Assembly (NCBI GenBank): GCA_029267455.1
Contig: JAJUIX010000053.1
Span: 1 to 7,849, forward strand
Reading direction: 5' to 3'
Origin: Enteractinococcus sp.
GTDB taxonomy: Bacteria; Actinomycetota; Actinomycetes; Actinomycetales; Micrococcaceae
Length of the DNA stretch: 7,849 nt
The notes beneath the pieces were generated by a model. The model saw only the letters and a list, made by a program, of their open reading frames with translations, had not been told where the DNA came from and made no database searches. Position 1 is the stretch's first letter. Every line of letters starts with the position of its first letter. A program made the translations under genes and the position numbers. This document shows, in pieces, positions 1 through 5,392 of this stretch.

Positions 1-17
1 ATGACAAGGAGTGATGC

Positions 18-443
18 ATGACCATCATCGTGGGATACACCGAAACACCGGCGTCTCGAGCAGCCCTGGACTTTGGGTTGGAACTCGCCGACAAACTGGC
101 CATGCGAGTCGTGGTGGTCAATGCCGGACCCGGGGCGGAGCACCGTTCCGAATCTCAGCTGACCCAAGCCGAAACCGAACAGTTAGAACAGTATCTCGAC
201 AGGTTTTCGGTTCCTACCGAATTTCGGCAGTACTCGCGTGGCCGGTCGACCGTCGACGAGTTCAAAGATATTGTCGCCGAACTGAGCCCCTACCTGGTGG
301 TGATTGGGTCGGCCAAACGATCCGGATTCGCCAAATTTATGATGGGCTCGGTCGCAGAAGAATTGCTGCGCGAATTACCGGTTCCGGTGCTGTCGGTCAA
401 GGTCCCCGAAACAGCCGTGGCATCGAACGCAGAGGAGGAGTAA
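18..443 (+). CDS. UspA-family universal stress protein (small, single domain)
   Basis: This 141-residue protein has the size and alternating strand/helix pattern of a single Usp domain, a cytoplasmic nucleotide-binding fold linked to stress survival. It opens with a hydrophobic strand and the VGYTETPAS turn (residues 5-13), followed by a helix. A second strand VVVVNA lies at 31-36. Near the C-terminus VVIGSAKRSGF...MMGS (94-111) matches the family's G-2x-G-9x-G-S/T nucleotide loop in part: G97, G103, G110 and S111 are present, but the second Gly position is K100. The usual early Asp of ATP-binding members is not evident, so ATP binding is uncertain. The ATG at 18 is chosen because AAGGAG (6-11) sits six bases before it. 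It is followed after 3 bases by the macro-domain gene, so the two are probably co-transcribed. The target and trigger are unknown. Confidence 0.9.
   Translation: MTIIVGYTETPASRAALDFGLELADKLAMRVVVVNAGPGAEHRSESQLTQAETEQLEQYLDRFSVPTEFRQYSRGRSTVDEFKDIVAELSPYLVVIGSAKRSGFAKFMMGSVAEELLRELPVPVLSVKVPETAVASNAEEE
433..438 (+). promoter_or_regulatory. Shine-Dalgarno AGGAGG for the macro-domain gene
   Basis: A consensus AGGAGG lies within the last codons of the Usp gene, eight bases before the GTG at 447. It decides the unusual GTG start and places ribosome loading for the second gene inside the first. Confidence 0.75.
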
Positions 444-446
444 GCC

Positions 447-965
447 GTGGAAATCGAAGTACAGCAAGGTGACATTACCAAGGTCGAAGTCGATGCGATT
501 GTCAACGCCGCCAATAGTTCACTCCTGGGTGGCGGCGGTGTCGACGGGGCGATCCATTCGGCCGGCGGGCCCGATATCCTGGCAGAAACGAAACAACTGC
601 GCGCCACGACGCTCCCCGATGGCCTTCCCACCGGCGATGCGGTGGCGACCACGGCCGGAAAACTGCCGGCACGCTGGGTGATTCACACGGTCGGACCGGT
701 GTATGCCAAAACCATCGATCGCCGTGATCAGTTGGTCAGCGCGTATCGCCGCAGCATGGAGGTCGCCGACGAACTCGGTGCCACCTCGATTGCGTTTCCG
801 ACAATTTCAGCCGGGGTCTACGGTTGGCCCCACGATGACGCCGTAGCCGTCGCCGTTGACACCGTGCGTGAGATGGCTGACAAGGTGTCCTCTATCAAAA
901 AGGTCGTGTTCGTGCCGTTCTCGGAAGACATGAAGAAACGCTACGACGAGCACCTGACCGACTAG
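447..965 (+). CDS. Macro-domain protein, probable O-acetyl-ADP-ribose deacetylase / ADP-ribose hydrolase
   Basis: A 172-residue stand-alone macro domain of the MacroD/YmdB type. Family members bind ADP-ribose and hydrolyse O-acetyl-ADP-ribose or mono-ADP-ribosyl groups in the cytoplasm. The N-terminal GDI (8-10) and DAIVNAANSSLLGGGGVDGAI (16-36) are the classic adenine/ribose pocket and substrate loop. N20, N23, the G28-G31 run and D33 occupy the positions of the catalytic and binding residues in MacroD enzymes. The second loop, ISAGVYGWP (120-128), matches the diphosphate-binding GIYGYP-like motif. The length is normal for the family. The GTG start at 447 is supported by AGGAGG (433-438), eight bases upstream and inside the end of the Usp gene, so translation of the pair is likely linked. 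No protein partner or ADP-ribosyltransferase is encoded beside it in this window. The family call is secure; the exact substrate is inferred. Confidence 0.95.
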   Translation: MEIEVQQGDITKVEVDAIVNAANSSLLGGGGVDGAIHSAGGPDILAETKQLRATTLPDGLPTGDAVATTAGKLPARWVIHTVGPVYAKTIDRRDQLVSAYRRSMEVADELGATSIAFPTISAGVYGWPHDDAVAVAVDTVREMADKVSSIKKVVFVPFSEDMKKRYDEHLTD

Positions 966-968
966 CGG

Positions 969-2582
969 TTAGCGGCGTTCTTCGTCGTCCTCCTCGCGGC
1001 GTGAGCCCTCGTCCTGCTCGTCTTCATTTTCGACGACTTCGTCTTCGTCGACACCGTCAGCGCGTTGGGCCCGCTTGCGGTAGGCGTCTTCACCGGGTCC
1101 TGCCATATCCGCACTGCGTTCAATAGCAGAAACCGATCCGGTGTACATAGACCCATCTTCGGACGGTTTCGTCAGCGGTACCGATGAGGTATCCGGCCCG
1201 GTCGATGCTAACTCTTCGTCCTGCTTTTTCTGGCGACGGGTAATGGTAGGAATCGCCCCGATCTCAACCGGCGGTTCAGCGCTGTGTCGCTGCGATCTGT
1301 CATGGTCAACTCGTGGCACAGAATTCATATCCCAGCGGCTGCTGCGATGCGCTGGCTCTTGGGCACGCTTGCGTTTGGCAGGCTCGCGCTCAGGTTTCTG
1401 TCGCTCAGGTTTCTGTTCAGGTACTTCAGCGCTTGGTTCTGGCGGCGCCTGCTCAATACGCATGACGTTCATCGCATACGGATGTTCTTCGGAGATGAAC
1501 TTGATGAAGTCCTCACGCACCAGACACTGCAGGTCCCACAGCTCTCCGGCATTACGTGCCGAAACAGCCACGCGCAAGGTTGCACGATCATTAGCAATGT
1601 CTAACACCTGGATCTTGGCGTCACGCCCATCCCACAAATCCGAGGACTCAACCAACGCGCGCAACCGAGCACGCAATGCGTCAACGGGCACCCGCCAGTC
1701 AACTTGGAAATCAATACCAGCAGAAATCTCGGTTCCCACTCGGGTGTAGTTTTCAAACGGAGTGGTCGTGAAGTACGACGACGGATAAATGATGCGTCGT
1801 CCGTCCCAAATTTTTAACACCACATACGACATGGTGATGTCTTCGATCGTGCCGTAATAGTCATCCATGACCACCACATCGCCCACACGAATCGCGTCGG
1901 TGAAGGCCAATTGCATCCCGGCAAAAACATTCGTCAACGTGGACTGCACGGCCAAAGCTGCCACGACCGATACCAAACCGGCCGATGCTAACAGCCCGGC
2001 TCCCAGCGCGCGAACCTGTGGGATGGCCAATAGGATCGCCGCGACCGCAATAACAATGATGGCCGTATGGAGGACCCGTTTAATCAGTTGCATCTGGGTC
2101 TTGATGCGGCGTCCACGTCGATCCTCGGCGGTGACTTCATCGTATCTGAGCTCAACCCGGCGCTCGATGACGTTGACGATCCGCAACGCAAACCAGGCAA
2201 ATCCCGATGCGGTACCAATCAGGAGCAGAAACGCAACGAGGGTATACAGCGGCAAATCATTGCCCGACAGTTCCAACCCAATGCGAGCACCCAAAAATGC
2301 CATAGCCGTAAACGCCGGCATCAGCAAGATTTTCAGATGCGATAGCAACCGCTTGCGACTTCGCAATACAAAAGACACGATGAGGGCCACCGCAGCGGTC
2401 AGGAGCACGCCGCTCAGCATGCCGATGACGACATTCAGGGTGGCCCCAAAAACGGGTCCGAGTGATTCAATATTTTCTAATGCGGAGTGCTGGACGTCCT
2501 CGGGGACAGCTTCCTCAACATTGGGCATTGAGGGCGCCTCGGACGGCTCAGCCGGGGCCTCTTCAGGTTCGTAACGCAACAT
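969..2582 (-). CDS. MscS-family mechanosensitive ion channel with long charged C-terminal tail
   Basis: A 537-residue membrane protein of the small-conductance mechanosensitive channel family, which opens under membrane tension to release solutes on hypo-osmotic shock. An acidic, Pro-rich N-terminus (1-45) precedes membrane segments at about 50-73, 84-104, 111-133 and 171-190. The pore-lining helix is the Gly/Ala-rich stretch GAGLLASAGLVSVVAALAVQ (194-213). It runs into the conserved beta domain at about 228-280 (IRVGDVV, GTIEDI, DGRRIIYPSS, NYTR), and a mixed alpha/beta domain reaches about 376. Residues 378-537 form an extra hydrophilic tail, basic at 388-415 and strongly acidic at 500-537, probably disordered and cytoplasmic. 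The ATG at 2582 is preferred because GAGAGG (2592-2597 on the complement) lies nine bases upstream; in-frame starts at 2591 and 2642 lack such spacing, and the latter overlaps hisD. It ends 3 bases from the convergent macro gene. Confidence 0.93.
   Translation of the reverse strand: MLRYEPEEAPAEPSEAPSMPNVEEAVPEDVQHSALENIESLGPVFGATLNVVIGMLSGVLLTAAVALIVSFVLRSRKRLLSHLKILLMPAFTAMAFLGARIGLELSGNDLPLYTLVAFLLLIGTASGFAWFALRIVNVIERRVELRYDEVTAEDRRGRRIKTQMQLIKRVLHTAIIVIAVAAILLAIPQVRALGAGLLASAGLVSVVAALAVQSTLTNVFAGMQLAFTDAIRVGDVVVMDDYYGTIEDITMSYVVLKIWDGRRIIYPSSYFTTTPFENYTRVGTEISAGIDFQVDWRVPVDALRARLRALVESSDLWDGRDAKIQVLDIANDRATLRVAVSARNAGELWDLQCLVREDFIKFISEEHPYAMNVMRIEQAPPEPSAEVPEQKPERQKPEREPAKRKRAQEPAHRSSRWDMNSVPRVDHDRSQRHSAEPPVEIGAIPTITRRQKKQDEELASTGPDTSSVPLTKPSEDGSMYTGSVSAIERSADMAGPGEDAYRKRAQRADGVDEDEVVENEDEQDEGSRREEDDEERR
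1387..1416 (-). repeat. Tandem 15-bp duplication in the channel's tail
   Basis: Two perfect head-to-tail copies of CGCTCAGGTTTCTGT occupy 1387-1401 and 1402-1416, with a short partial third copy (TCAGGT) next to them. On the coding strand they read as two consecutive QKPER units (residues 390-399) in the basic part of the C-terminal tail. The unit is a multiple of three, so copy number can change without a frameshift. Confidence 0.85.
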
Positions 2583-2627
2583 GGGCACCATCCTCTCAGC
2601 GCGATCTGAACTAATCCTGAAAACCGC

Positions 2628-2633
2628 TACACT
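2628..2633 (+). promoter_or_regulatory. Candidate -10 box of hisD (leaderless start)
   Basis: TACACT fits the actinobacterial TANNNT -10 pattern and lies seven bases before the hisD ATG. A start point six to eight bases downstream would fall on or next to that ATG at 2641. A weak -35-like TCTGAA lies at 2605-2610 with a 17-base spacer. There is no Shine-Dalgarno before the ATG, which fits leaderless translation. The promoter of the divergent channel gene must also lie in or near this 58-base gap, but I see no convincing box for it. Confidence 0.45.
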
Positions 2634-2640
2634 AACAGGC

Positions 2641-3948
2641 ATGCTTCACATCACCGATTTGCGCAACGCCACCTATGATCCCACGACCGTGATGCCGCGC
2701 GCGAAGCTCGAGGTCGCTGACGCCTCCGCTATCGTGCAACCCATCATTGACAAGGTGAAAACCCATGGCGCTGAAGCAGTCTTAGACTTCACCGAACAAT
2801 TCGATGGAGTACGCCCAACCAGCCTGCGCGTGCCCGCGGACGCGCTGGATCAGGCCCTTGAAGAACTCAACCCCGATGTTCGCGGCGCGCTAGAAGAATC
2901 CATTGCCCGGGCACGGAAAGTGCACGCCGCCCAACTGCCACCCGACACCGAAGTGCCGCTGGCCGACGGGGCAACGGTGGAAAACCACTGGGTCCCGATC
3001 CAACGCGTCGGGCTCTATGTGCCAGGCGGGCGAGCCGTTTACCCCTCCTCGGTCATCATGAATGTCGTCCCCGCCCAAGCCGCCGGTGTACCAGCCATCG
3101 CGGTGACCTCTCCCCCGCAGGCAGATTTCAACGGTTTGCCCCACCCCACGATCCTGGCGGCCTGCAAACTCTTAGGCGTTGAAGAGGTCTATGCCACCGG
3201 CGGGGCCCAAGCCATTGCCATGTTGGCGTTGGGAGTTACCGACGAGGCGGGCACCCCGGTATGCGAACCAGTTGATCTGATCACCGGGCCGGGTAACGTG
3301 TATGTGGCCGCAGCGAAACAAGCCTTCTTCGGCAAAGTCGGGATCGACGCCGTCGCTGGTCCCTCCGAAATCCTGGTGCTGGCCGATGACACCGCAAACC
3401 CCACGTGGGTAGCCGCTGACCTCATTTCGCAGTCGGAACATGACCCACTGGCTGCCTCAGTTCTGGTAACCACCTCGATGGACTTCGCTGAAGCCGTCGT
3501 GGCAGAGATTGACAAACAAGTCCCCGGCGCCGTGCTGGAAGACCAAATCCGTGAAGCACTGAGCGGCCAGCAATCCGGAGCTATCGTCGTGAACACCATG
3601 GATGAAGCCATCGAGGTCACTAATGCTATTGCCACCGAGCACTTAGAGATCCATACCGCCGATAATGAAGCGGTATTGGAAAACATTCAACACGCCGGCG
3701 CGATTTTCCTCGGCCAGTATGCTCCGGTACCCCTGGGTGATTACTCAGCCGGTTCCAACCACGTGTTGCCAACGTCTGGTACGGCACGCTTTTCATCAGG
3801 GCTAAACACCGTGTCGTTCTTACGGTTACAACAGCACATTCGATATGACAAAACCGGCCTCGAACCATTGGCGGACGGCATCCAAACATTGGCTCAATCC
3901 GAGGGCCTGCATGCCCACGCCGATGCCATTCGTTACCGCTTTGAATAA
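2641..3948 (+). CDS. hisD: Histidinol dehydrogenase
   Basis: This 435-residue cytoplasmic enzyme catalyses the last two steps of histidine synthesis, oxidising L-histidinol through the aldehyde to L-histidine with two NAD+ and a zinc ion. The full length matches the family. Recognisable blocks are RVGLYVPGGRAVYPSS (120-135), GGAQAIA, ITGPGNVYVAAAK and VAGPSEILVLAD. The E. coli active-site residues have clear counterparts: Zn ligands Q264 and H267 (in SQSEHDP), D367 (in LGDYSAGSNH) and H426 (GLHAHA), and the general-base pair E333-H334 (in TEHLEIHT). The ATG at 2641 starts the conserved LHITDLR region; an upstream ATG at 2581 would add 20 unlikely residues overlapping the divergent channel gene. 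No hisC or hisB follows; the next signal is a separate promoter and riboswitch. The enzyme is unambiguous. Confidence 0.98.
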   Translation: MLHITDLRNATYDPTTVMPRAKLEVADASAIVQPIIDKVKTHGAEAVLDFTEQFDGVRPTSLRVPADALDQALEELNPDVRGALEESIARARKVHAAQLPPDTEVPLADGATVENHWVPIQRVGLYVPGGRAVYPSSVIMNVVPAQAAGVPAIAVTSPPQADFNGLPHPTILAACKLLGVEEVYATGGAQAIAMLALGVTDEAGTPVCEPVDLITGPGNVYVAAAKQAFFGKVGIDAVAGPSEILVLADDTANPTWVAADLISQSEHDPLAASVLVTTSMDFAEAVVAEIDKQVPGAVLEDQIREALSGQQSGAIVVNTMDEAIEVTNAIATEHLEIHTADNEAVLENIQHAGAIFLGQYAPVPLGDYSAGSNHVLPTSGTARFSSGLNTVSFLRLQQHIRYDKTGLEPLADGIQTLAQSEGLHAHADAIRYRFE

Positions 3949-3964
3949 TTATGACGCCGACACT

Positions 3965-3992
3965 TTGCGGCTGATATGAAATCGGTTAGTCT
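3965..3992 (+). promoter_or_regulatory. Candidate promoter of the riboswitch operon
   Basis: TTGCGG (3965-3970) and TAGTCT (3987-3992) are separated by 16 bases and resemble housekeeping -35 and -10 boxes. The expected start point, about 3998-4000, falls just before the first paired base of the riboswitch, which strengthens the call. No terminator separates it from hisD, so read-through from hisD is also possible. Confidence 0.5.
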
Positions 3993-4000
3993 GGTGGGCA

Positions 4001-4120
4001 GAATCACGAGCTCATACCGAACCGTAGCCCTGGCTGGTATGACGGCAACCCTCCCACGTTGTAGTGGGGTGCCCCAGGTGATGATTCGGCCTCACGGAAG
4101 ACCCCGTGTTGGGCAAGTAC
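4001..4120 (+). ncRNA. SAM-IV riboswitch aptamer
   Basis: The segment GGCAACCCTCC...GTGGGGTGCCCC.GGTGATGA is the conserved core I recall for actinobacterial SAM-IV aptamers, and the helices can be drawn. P1 pairs GAATCA (4001-4006) with TGATTC (4082-4087). P2 pairs CATACC (4013-4018) with GGTATG (4036-4041) and has a small inner hairpin. P3 pairs GGCA (4044-4047) with TGCC (4070-4073) and CCCAC (4053-4057) with GTGGG (4064-4068). P5 pairs CACGG (4093-4097) with CCGTG (4104-4108). The conserved GGCAAG follows at 4112-4117, and GGGC (4111-4114) could form a pseudoknot with GCCC (4027-4030). The class binds S-adenosylmethionine and usually represses sulfur-metabolism genes. The 3' limit is approximate. 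Confidence 0.9.
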
Positions 4121-4125
4121 AGCGT

Positions 4126-4139
4126 TCGAGCGCCCTCGA
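4126..4139 (+). repeat. Small hairpin between aptamer and start codon
   Basis: TCGAG (4126-4130) and CTCGA (4135-4139) can form a 5-bp stem with a CGCC loop. The octamer CGAGCGCC also occurs twice in direct order (4127-4134 and 4137-4144). There is no T-run, so this is not an intrinsic terminator. It may be part of the riboswitch expression platform, but I see no strong pairing with the ribosome site GAAGG at 4152-4156. Confidence 0.4.
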
Positions 4140-4163
4140 GCGCCAAATCACGAAGGCATAATA

Positions 4164-4700
4164 GTGACCTCAGCTTTGCAAACCCACGAACTGCACACCA
4201 CCGCTCAACTTTCAAACGATATTTCACCGCTGTCTTTACGCAGCGCCTTTGGACAGTTCCCTTCGGGAGTGGCCGCGCTCGCCGCATATGGTGAGGATGG
4301 CGTACCTCAGGGTATGGTGGCCTCCTCATTCACCGTCGGAGTTTCCCTCGAACCACCACTCGTCTCAGTCGCGGTACAAAACACTTCTACGACATGGCCG
4401 CTGCTTCGTGAAACCCATCGCATCGGAGTATCCATCCTCGGCGAGGGGCAAGGAACCATCGCCCGTCAGATGGCCGCCAAAAATGCGGACCGTTTCGCCG
4501 ACCTGCCGACTGCAACCAACCATGACGCGATCTTTGTCCAAGAAGCCGCACTGTGGCTTGAAACATCGCTCTATGGTGAATTCCCTGCAGGTGACCACGT
4601 TGTCGCGTTGCTAGAGGTTCACAATCTAGCCAATTTCACTGATACCCATGAACCGCTGGTCTTCCACAAATCGCAATTCCGAAACATTCGGGACCACTAA
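4164..4700 (+). CDS. Flavin reductase-like protein (FMN-binding split barrel)
   Basis: A 178-residue protein of the flavin_reduct family, a cytoplasmic FMN-binding split barrel that reduces free flavin with NAD(P)H, often for a partner monooxygenase. After a variable N-terminus (1-22) comes the family core: FGQFPSGVAALAAY, then GMVASSFTVGVSLEPPLVSVAV (about 52-73), where the SSF and LEPPLV segments contact FMN. STTWPLL and the later GEFPAGDHVVALLEV match the conserved TWP and GDH-V-GEV positions. The length is typical. The GTG at 4164 is chosen because GAAGG (4152-4156) lies seven bases upstream. The SAM-IV riboswitch in the leader implies expression when SAM is low and suggests a role in sulfur acquisition, for example as the reductase half of a sulfonate or sulfone monooxygenase; no monooxygenase gene is visible here. 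The S4 gene follows after 6 bases. Confidence 0.9.
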   Translation: MTSALQTHELHTTAQLSNDISPLSLRSAFGQFPSGVAALAAYGEDGVPQGMVASSFTVGVSLEPPLVSVAVQNTSTTWPLLRETHRIGVSILGEGQGTIARQMAAKNADRFADLPTATNHDAIFVQEAALWLETSLYGEFPAGDHVVALLEVHNLANFTDTHEPLVFHKSQFRNIRDH

Positions 4701-4706
4701 ATACCT

Positions 4707-5075
4707 ATGGATAATGTTCGCGTTGACGTTTGGCTTCATGCTGTTCGGCTCTACAAGACTCGAACAGCGGCCACGACTGCGGTCAAAGGCGGCAAGATCA
4801 AAGTCAACGATGAACCGGTCAAACCCTCGTATAAACTCCGGGTCGGAGACACCGTCACCTTTCGACAGCCCGGACGCGAACGAATCATTGAAGTCACCGG
4901 CCTGCTGGATAAACGCGTCGGGCACCCGGTCGCGATCAAGCAGTATATTGACCACTCACCAGAACCCGTGCCGCGTTATCTTATGGCCGTGCCAAAACGT
5001 GAACGTGGTGCTGGCCGCCCGACCAAAAAAGAACGACGTCAACTCGATCGCCTCCGAGGTTTTACCAACCGGTAA
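4707..5075 (+). CDS. S4-domain RNA-binding protein (Hsp15/HslR-like)
   Basis: A 122-residue small basic protein. Residues 3-60 form an S4 RNA-binding domain: RVDVWLHAVRLYKTRTAATTAV is the helix-turn part, then GGKIKVNDEPVKPSYKLRVGDTV, where the G-K-I-VN-----P-----GD signature is clear. The C-terminus (about 95-122) is rich in Lys/Arg (PKRERGAGRPTKKERRQLDR) and probably disordered, as in Hsp15-type proteins, which in E. coli bind stalled 50S subunits carrying nascent peptide. Actinobacterial members are usually annotated only as S4 proteins, so the ribosome-rescue role is inferred. The ATG at 4707 lies 6 bases after the flavin reductase stop and lacks a well-spaced Shine-Dalgarno, which points to translational coupling and to shared control by the SAM-IV riboswitch. 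A metabolic reason for the pairing is not obvious. Confidence 0.9.
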   Translation: MDNVRVDVWLHAVRLYKTRTAATTAVKGGKIKVNDEPVKPSYKLRVGDTVTFRQPGRERIIEVTGLLDKRVGHPVAIKQYIDHSPEPVPRYLMAVPKRERGAGRPTKKERRQLDRLRGFTNR

Positions 5076-5089
5076 ACGGCATCGCCAAG

Positions 5090-5138
5090 ACGTTCAGGAA
5101 GTTCCCAGCTAACGTTCGGATAATTTCAAATAACGTTC
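5090..5138 (+). repeat. Three phased ACGTTC direct repeats
   Basis: ACGTTC occurs at 5090-5095, 5112-5117 and 5133-5138, with start-to-start spacings of 22 and 21 bases, about two helical turns each. The last two copies share the longer TAACGTTC, which includes the palindrome AACGTT. They end two bases before a TAGACT -10-like box. This arrangement fits binding of a regulator on one face of the helix, but the regulator is unknown. Confidence 0.45.
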
Positions 5139-5140
5139 TT

Positions 5141-5151
5141 TAGACTATAGG
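5141..5151 (+). promoter_or_regulatory. Promoter-like box upstream of the terminator hairpin
   Basis: TAGACT (5141-5146) fits TANNNT, and an overlapping TATAGG (5146-5151) is also -10-like, with TTCAAA (5125-5130) 15 bases before it as a possible -35. A transcript from here would reach the terminator at 5180-5225 without passing a gene. Confidence 0.35.
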
Positions 5152-5225
5152 TACCTCTTCAAGGTGCGAGTGATGTTGTAATCCCGCCGCCCGATGATCC
5201 CCTTTCATCAGGCGGCGGGATTTTT
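5152..5225 (+). ncRNA. Hypothetical small RNA ending at the terminator
   Basis: If the promoter-like box at 5141-5151 is used, a transcript of roughly 70 nucleotides would end at the T-run at 5221-5225. It holds a short unstructured 5' part and the strong hairpin, and no credible ORF. Equally, the hairpin may simply end the flavin reductase-S4 operon, whose last stop codon is 105 bases upstream. I recognise no known RNA family. Confidence 0.25.
5180..5225 (+). terminator. Rho-independent terminator
   Basis: TCCCGCCGCC (5182-5191) pairs perfectly with GGCGGCGGGA (5211-5220), extended by A-T pairs at the base. The stem continues after one mismatch with GATGA (5193-5197) and TCATC (5205-5209). 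A run of five T follows at 5221-5225. It would end transcription from the S4 gene side; on the other strand the T-run is poor. Confidence 0.9.
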
Positions 5226-5342
5226 CACGCTCCCATCCTTGCGGTAGAGTGCGCTAGGTTGCGGTGTTCAATGTCATGTATGTGGTTTTGGCACCGGATA
5301 GTTCCCTTATGCCCCGTTGATCCACTAGCGTGGGAGGTGCAA

Positions 5343-5363
5343 ATGCCTAGCCGCCTGCGTTGA
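5343..5363 (+). CDS. Candidate six-codon leader ORF upstream of csp
   Basis: ATG at 5343 follows GGGAGG (5332-5337) with a five-base gap, a better ribosome site than that of the cold-shock gene itself. It reads MPSRLR and stops with TGA at 5361-5363, 29 bases before the csp ATG. Short ORFs in leaders can control the following gene by attenuation or ribosome occupancy, but a peptide this small could arise by chance. No known leader peptide family is recognised. Confidence 0.3.
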
Positions 5364-5392
5364 AACCAGCAAACAGAAATGAGAGCTCATCG

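Larger units (their letters stand above)
5076..5392 (+). other. 317-base intergenic region between the S4 gene and csp
   Basis: No ORF longer than a few codons with a plausible ribosome site is seen here. The stretch contains three phased ACGTTC repeats (5090-5138), a promoter-like TAGACT/TATAGG segment (5141-5151), a strong terminator hairpin (5180-5225) and the csp leader with a six-codon ORF (5343-5363). The csp promoter is not clear. TTGGCA at 5288-5293 is a reasonable -35, and TAGAGT (5245-5250) and TAGGTT (5255-5260) fit the TANNNT -10 pattern, but none form a well-spaced pair. Confidence 0.6.

Noticed and set aside
1141..2574. Long plus-strand ORFs (1141-1749, 1284-1604, 1867-2574) opposite the channel gene
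   Set aside because: They lie antisense to a clear MscS gene, have low-complexity Ser/Thr/Arg-rich translations, match no family and lack ribosome sites. They are by-products of codon bias.
2581..2640. Upstream ATG extending hisD by 20 residues
   Set aside because: The extra residues do not resemble HisD, the extension would reach back to the divergent channel start, and the TACACT box would then lie inside the gene.
2583..2642. Upstream in-frame starts for the channel (ATG at 2591 or 2642)
   Set aside because: GAGAGG is directly adjacent to 2591 but optimally spaced for 2582. The 2642 start has no ribosome site and overlaps the hisD start.
3956..3971. Hairpin GCCG...CGGC after hisD as a terminator
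   Set aside because: The stem has only four pairs, overlaps the candidate -35 box and has no T-run.
5164..5181. Five-codon GTG ORF before the terminator
   Set aside because: It has no ribosome site, and its length gives no support for translation.
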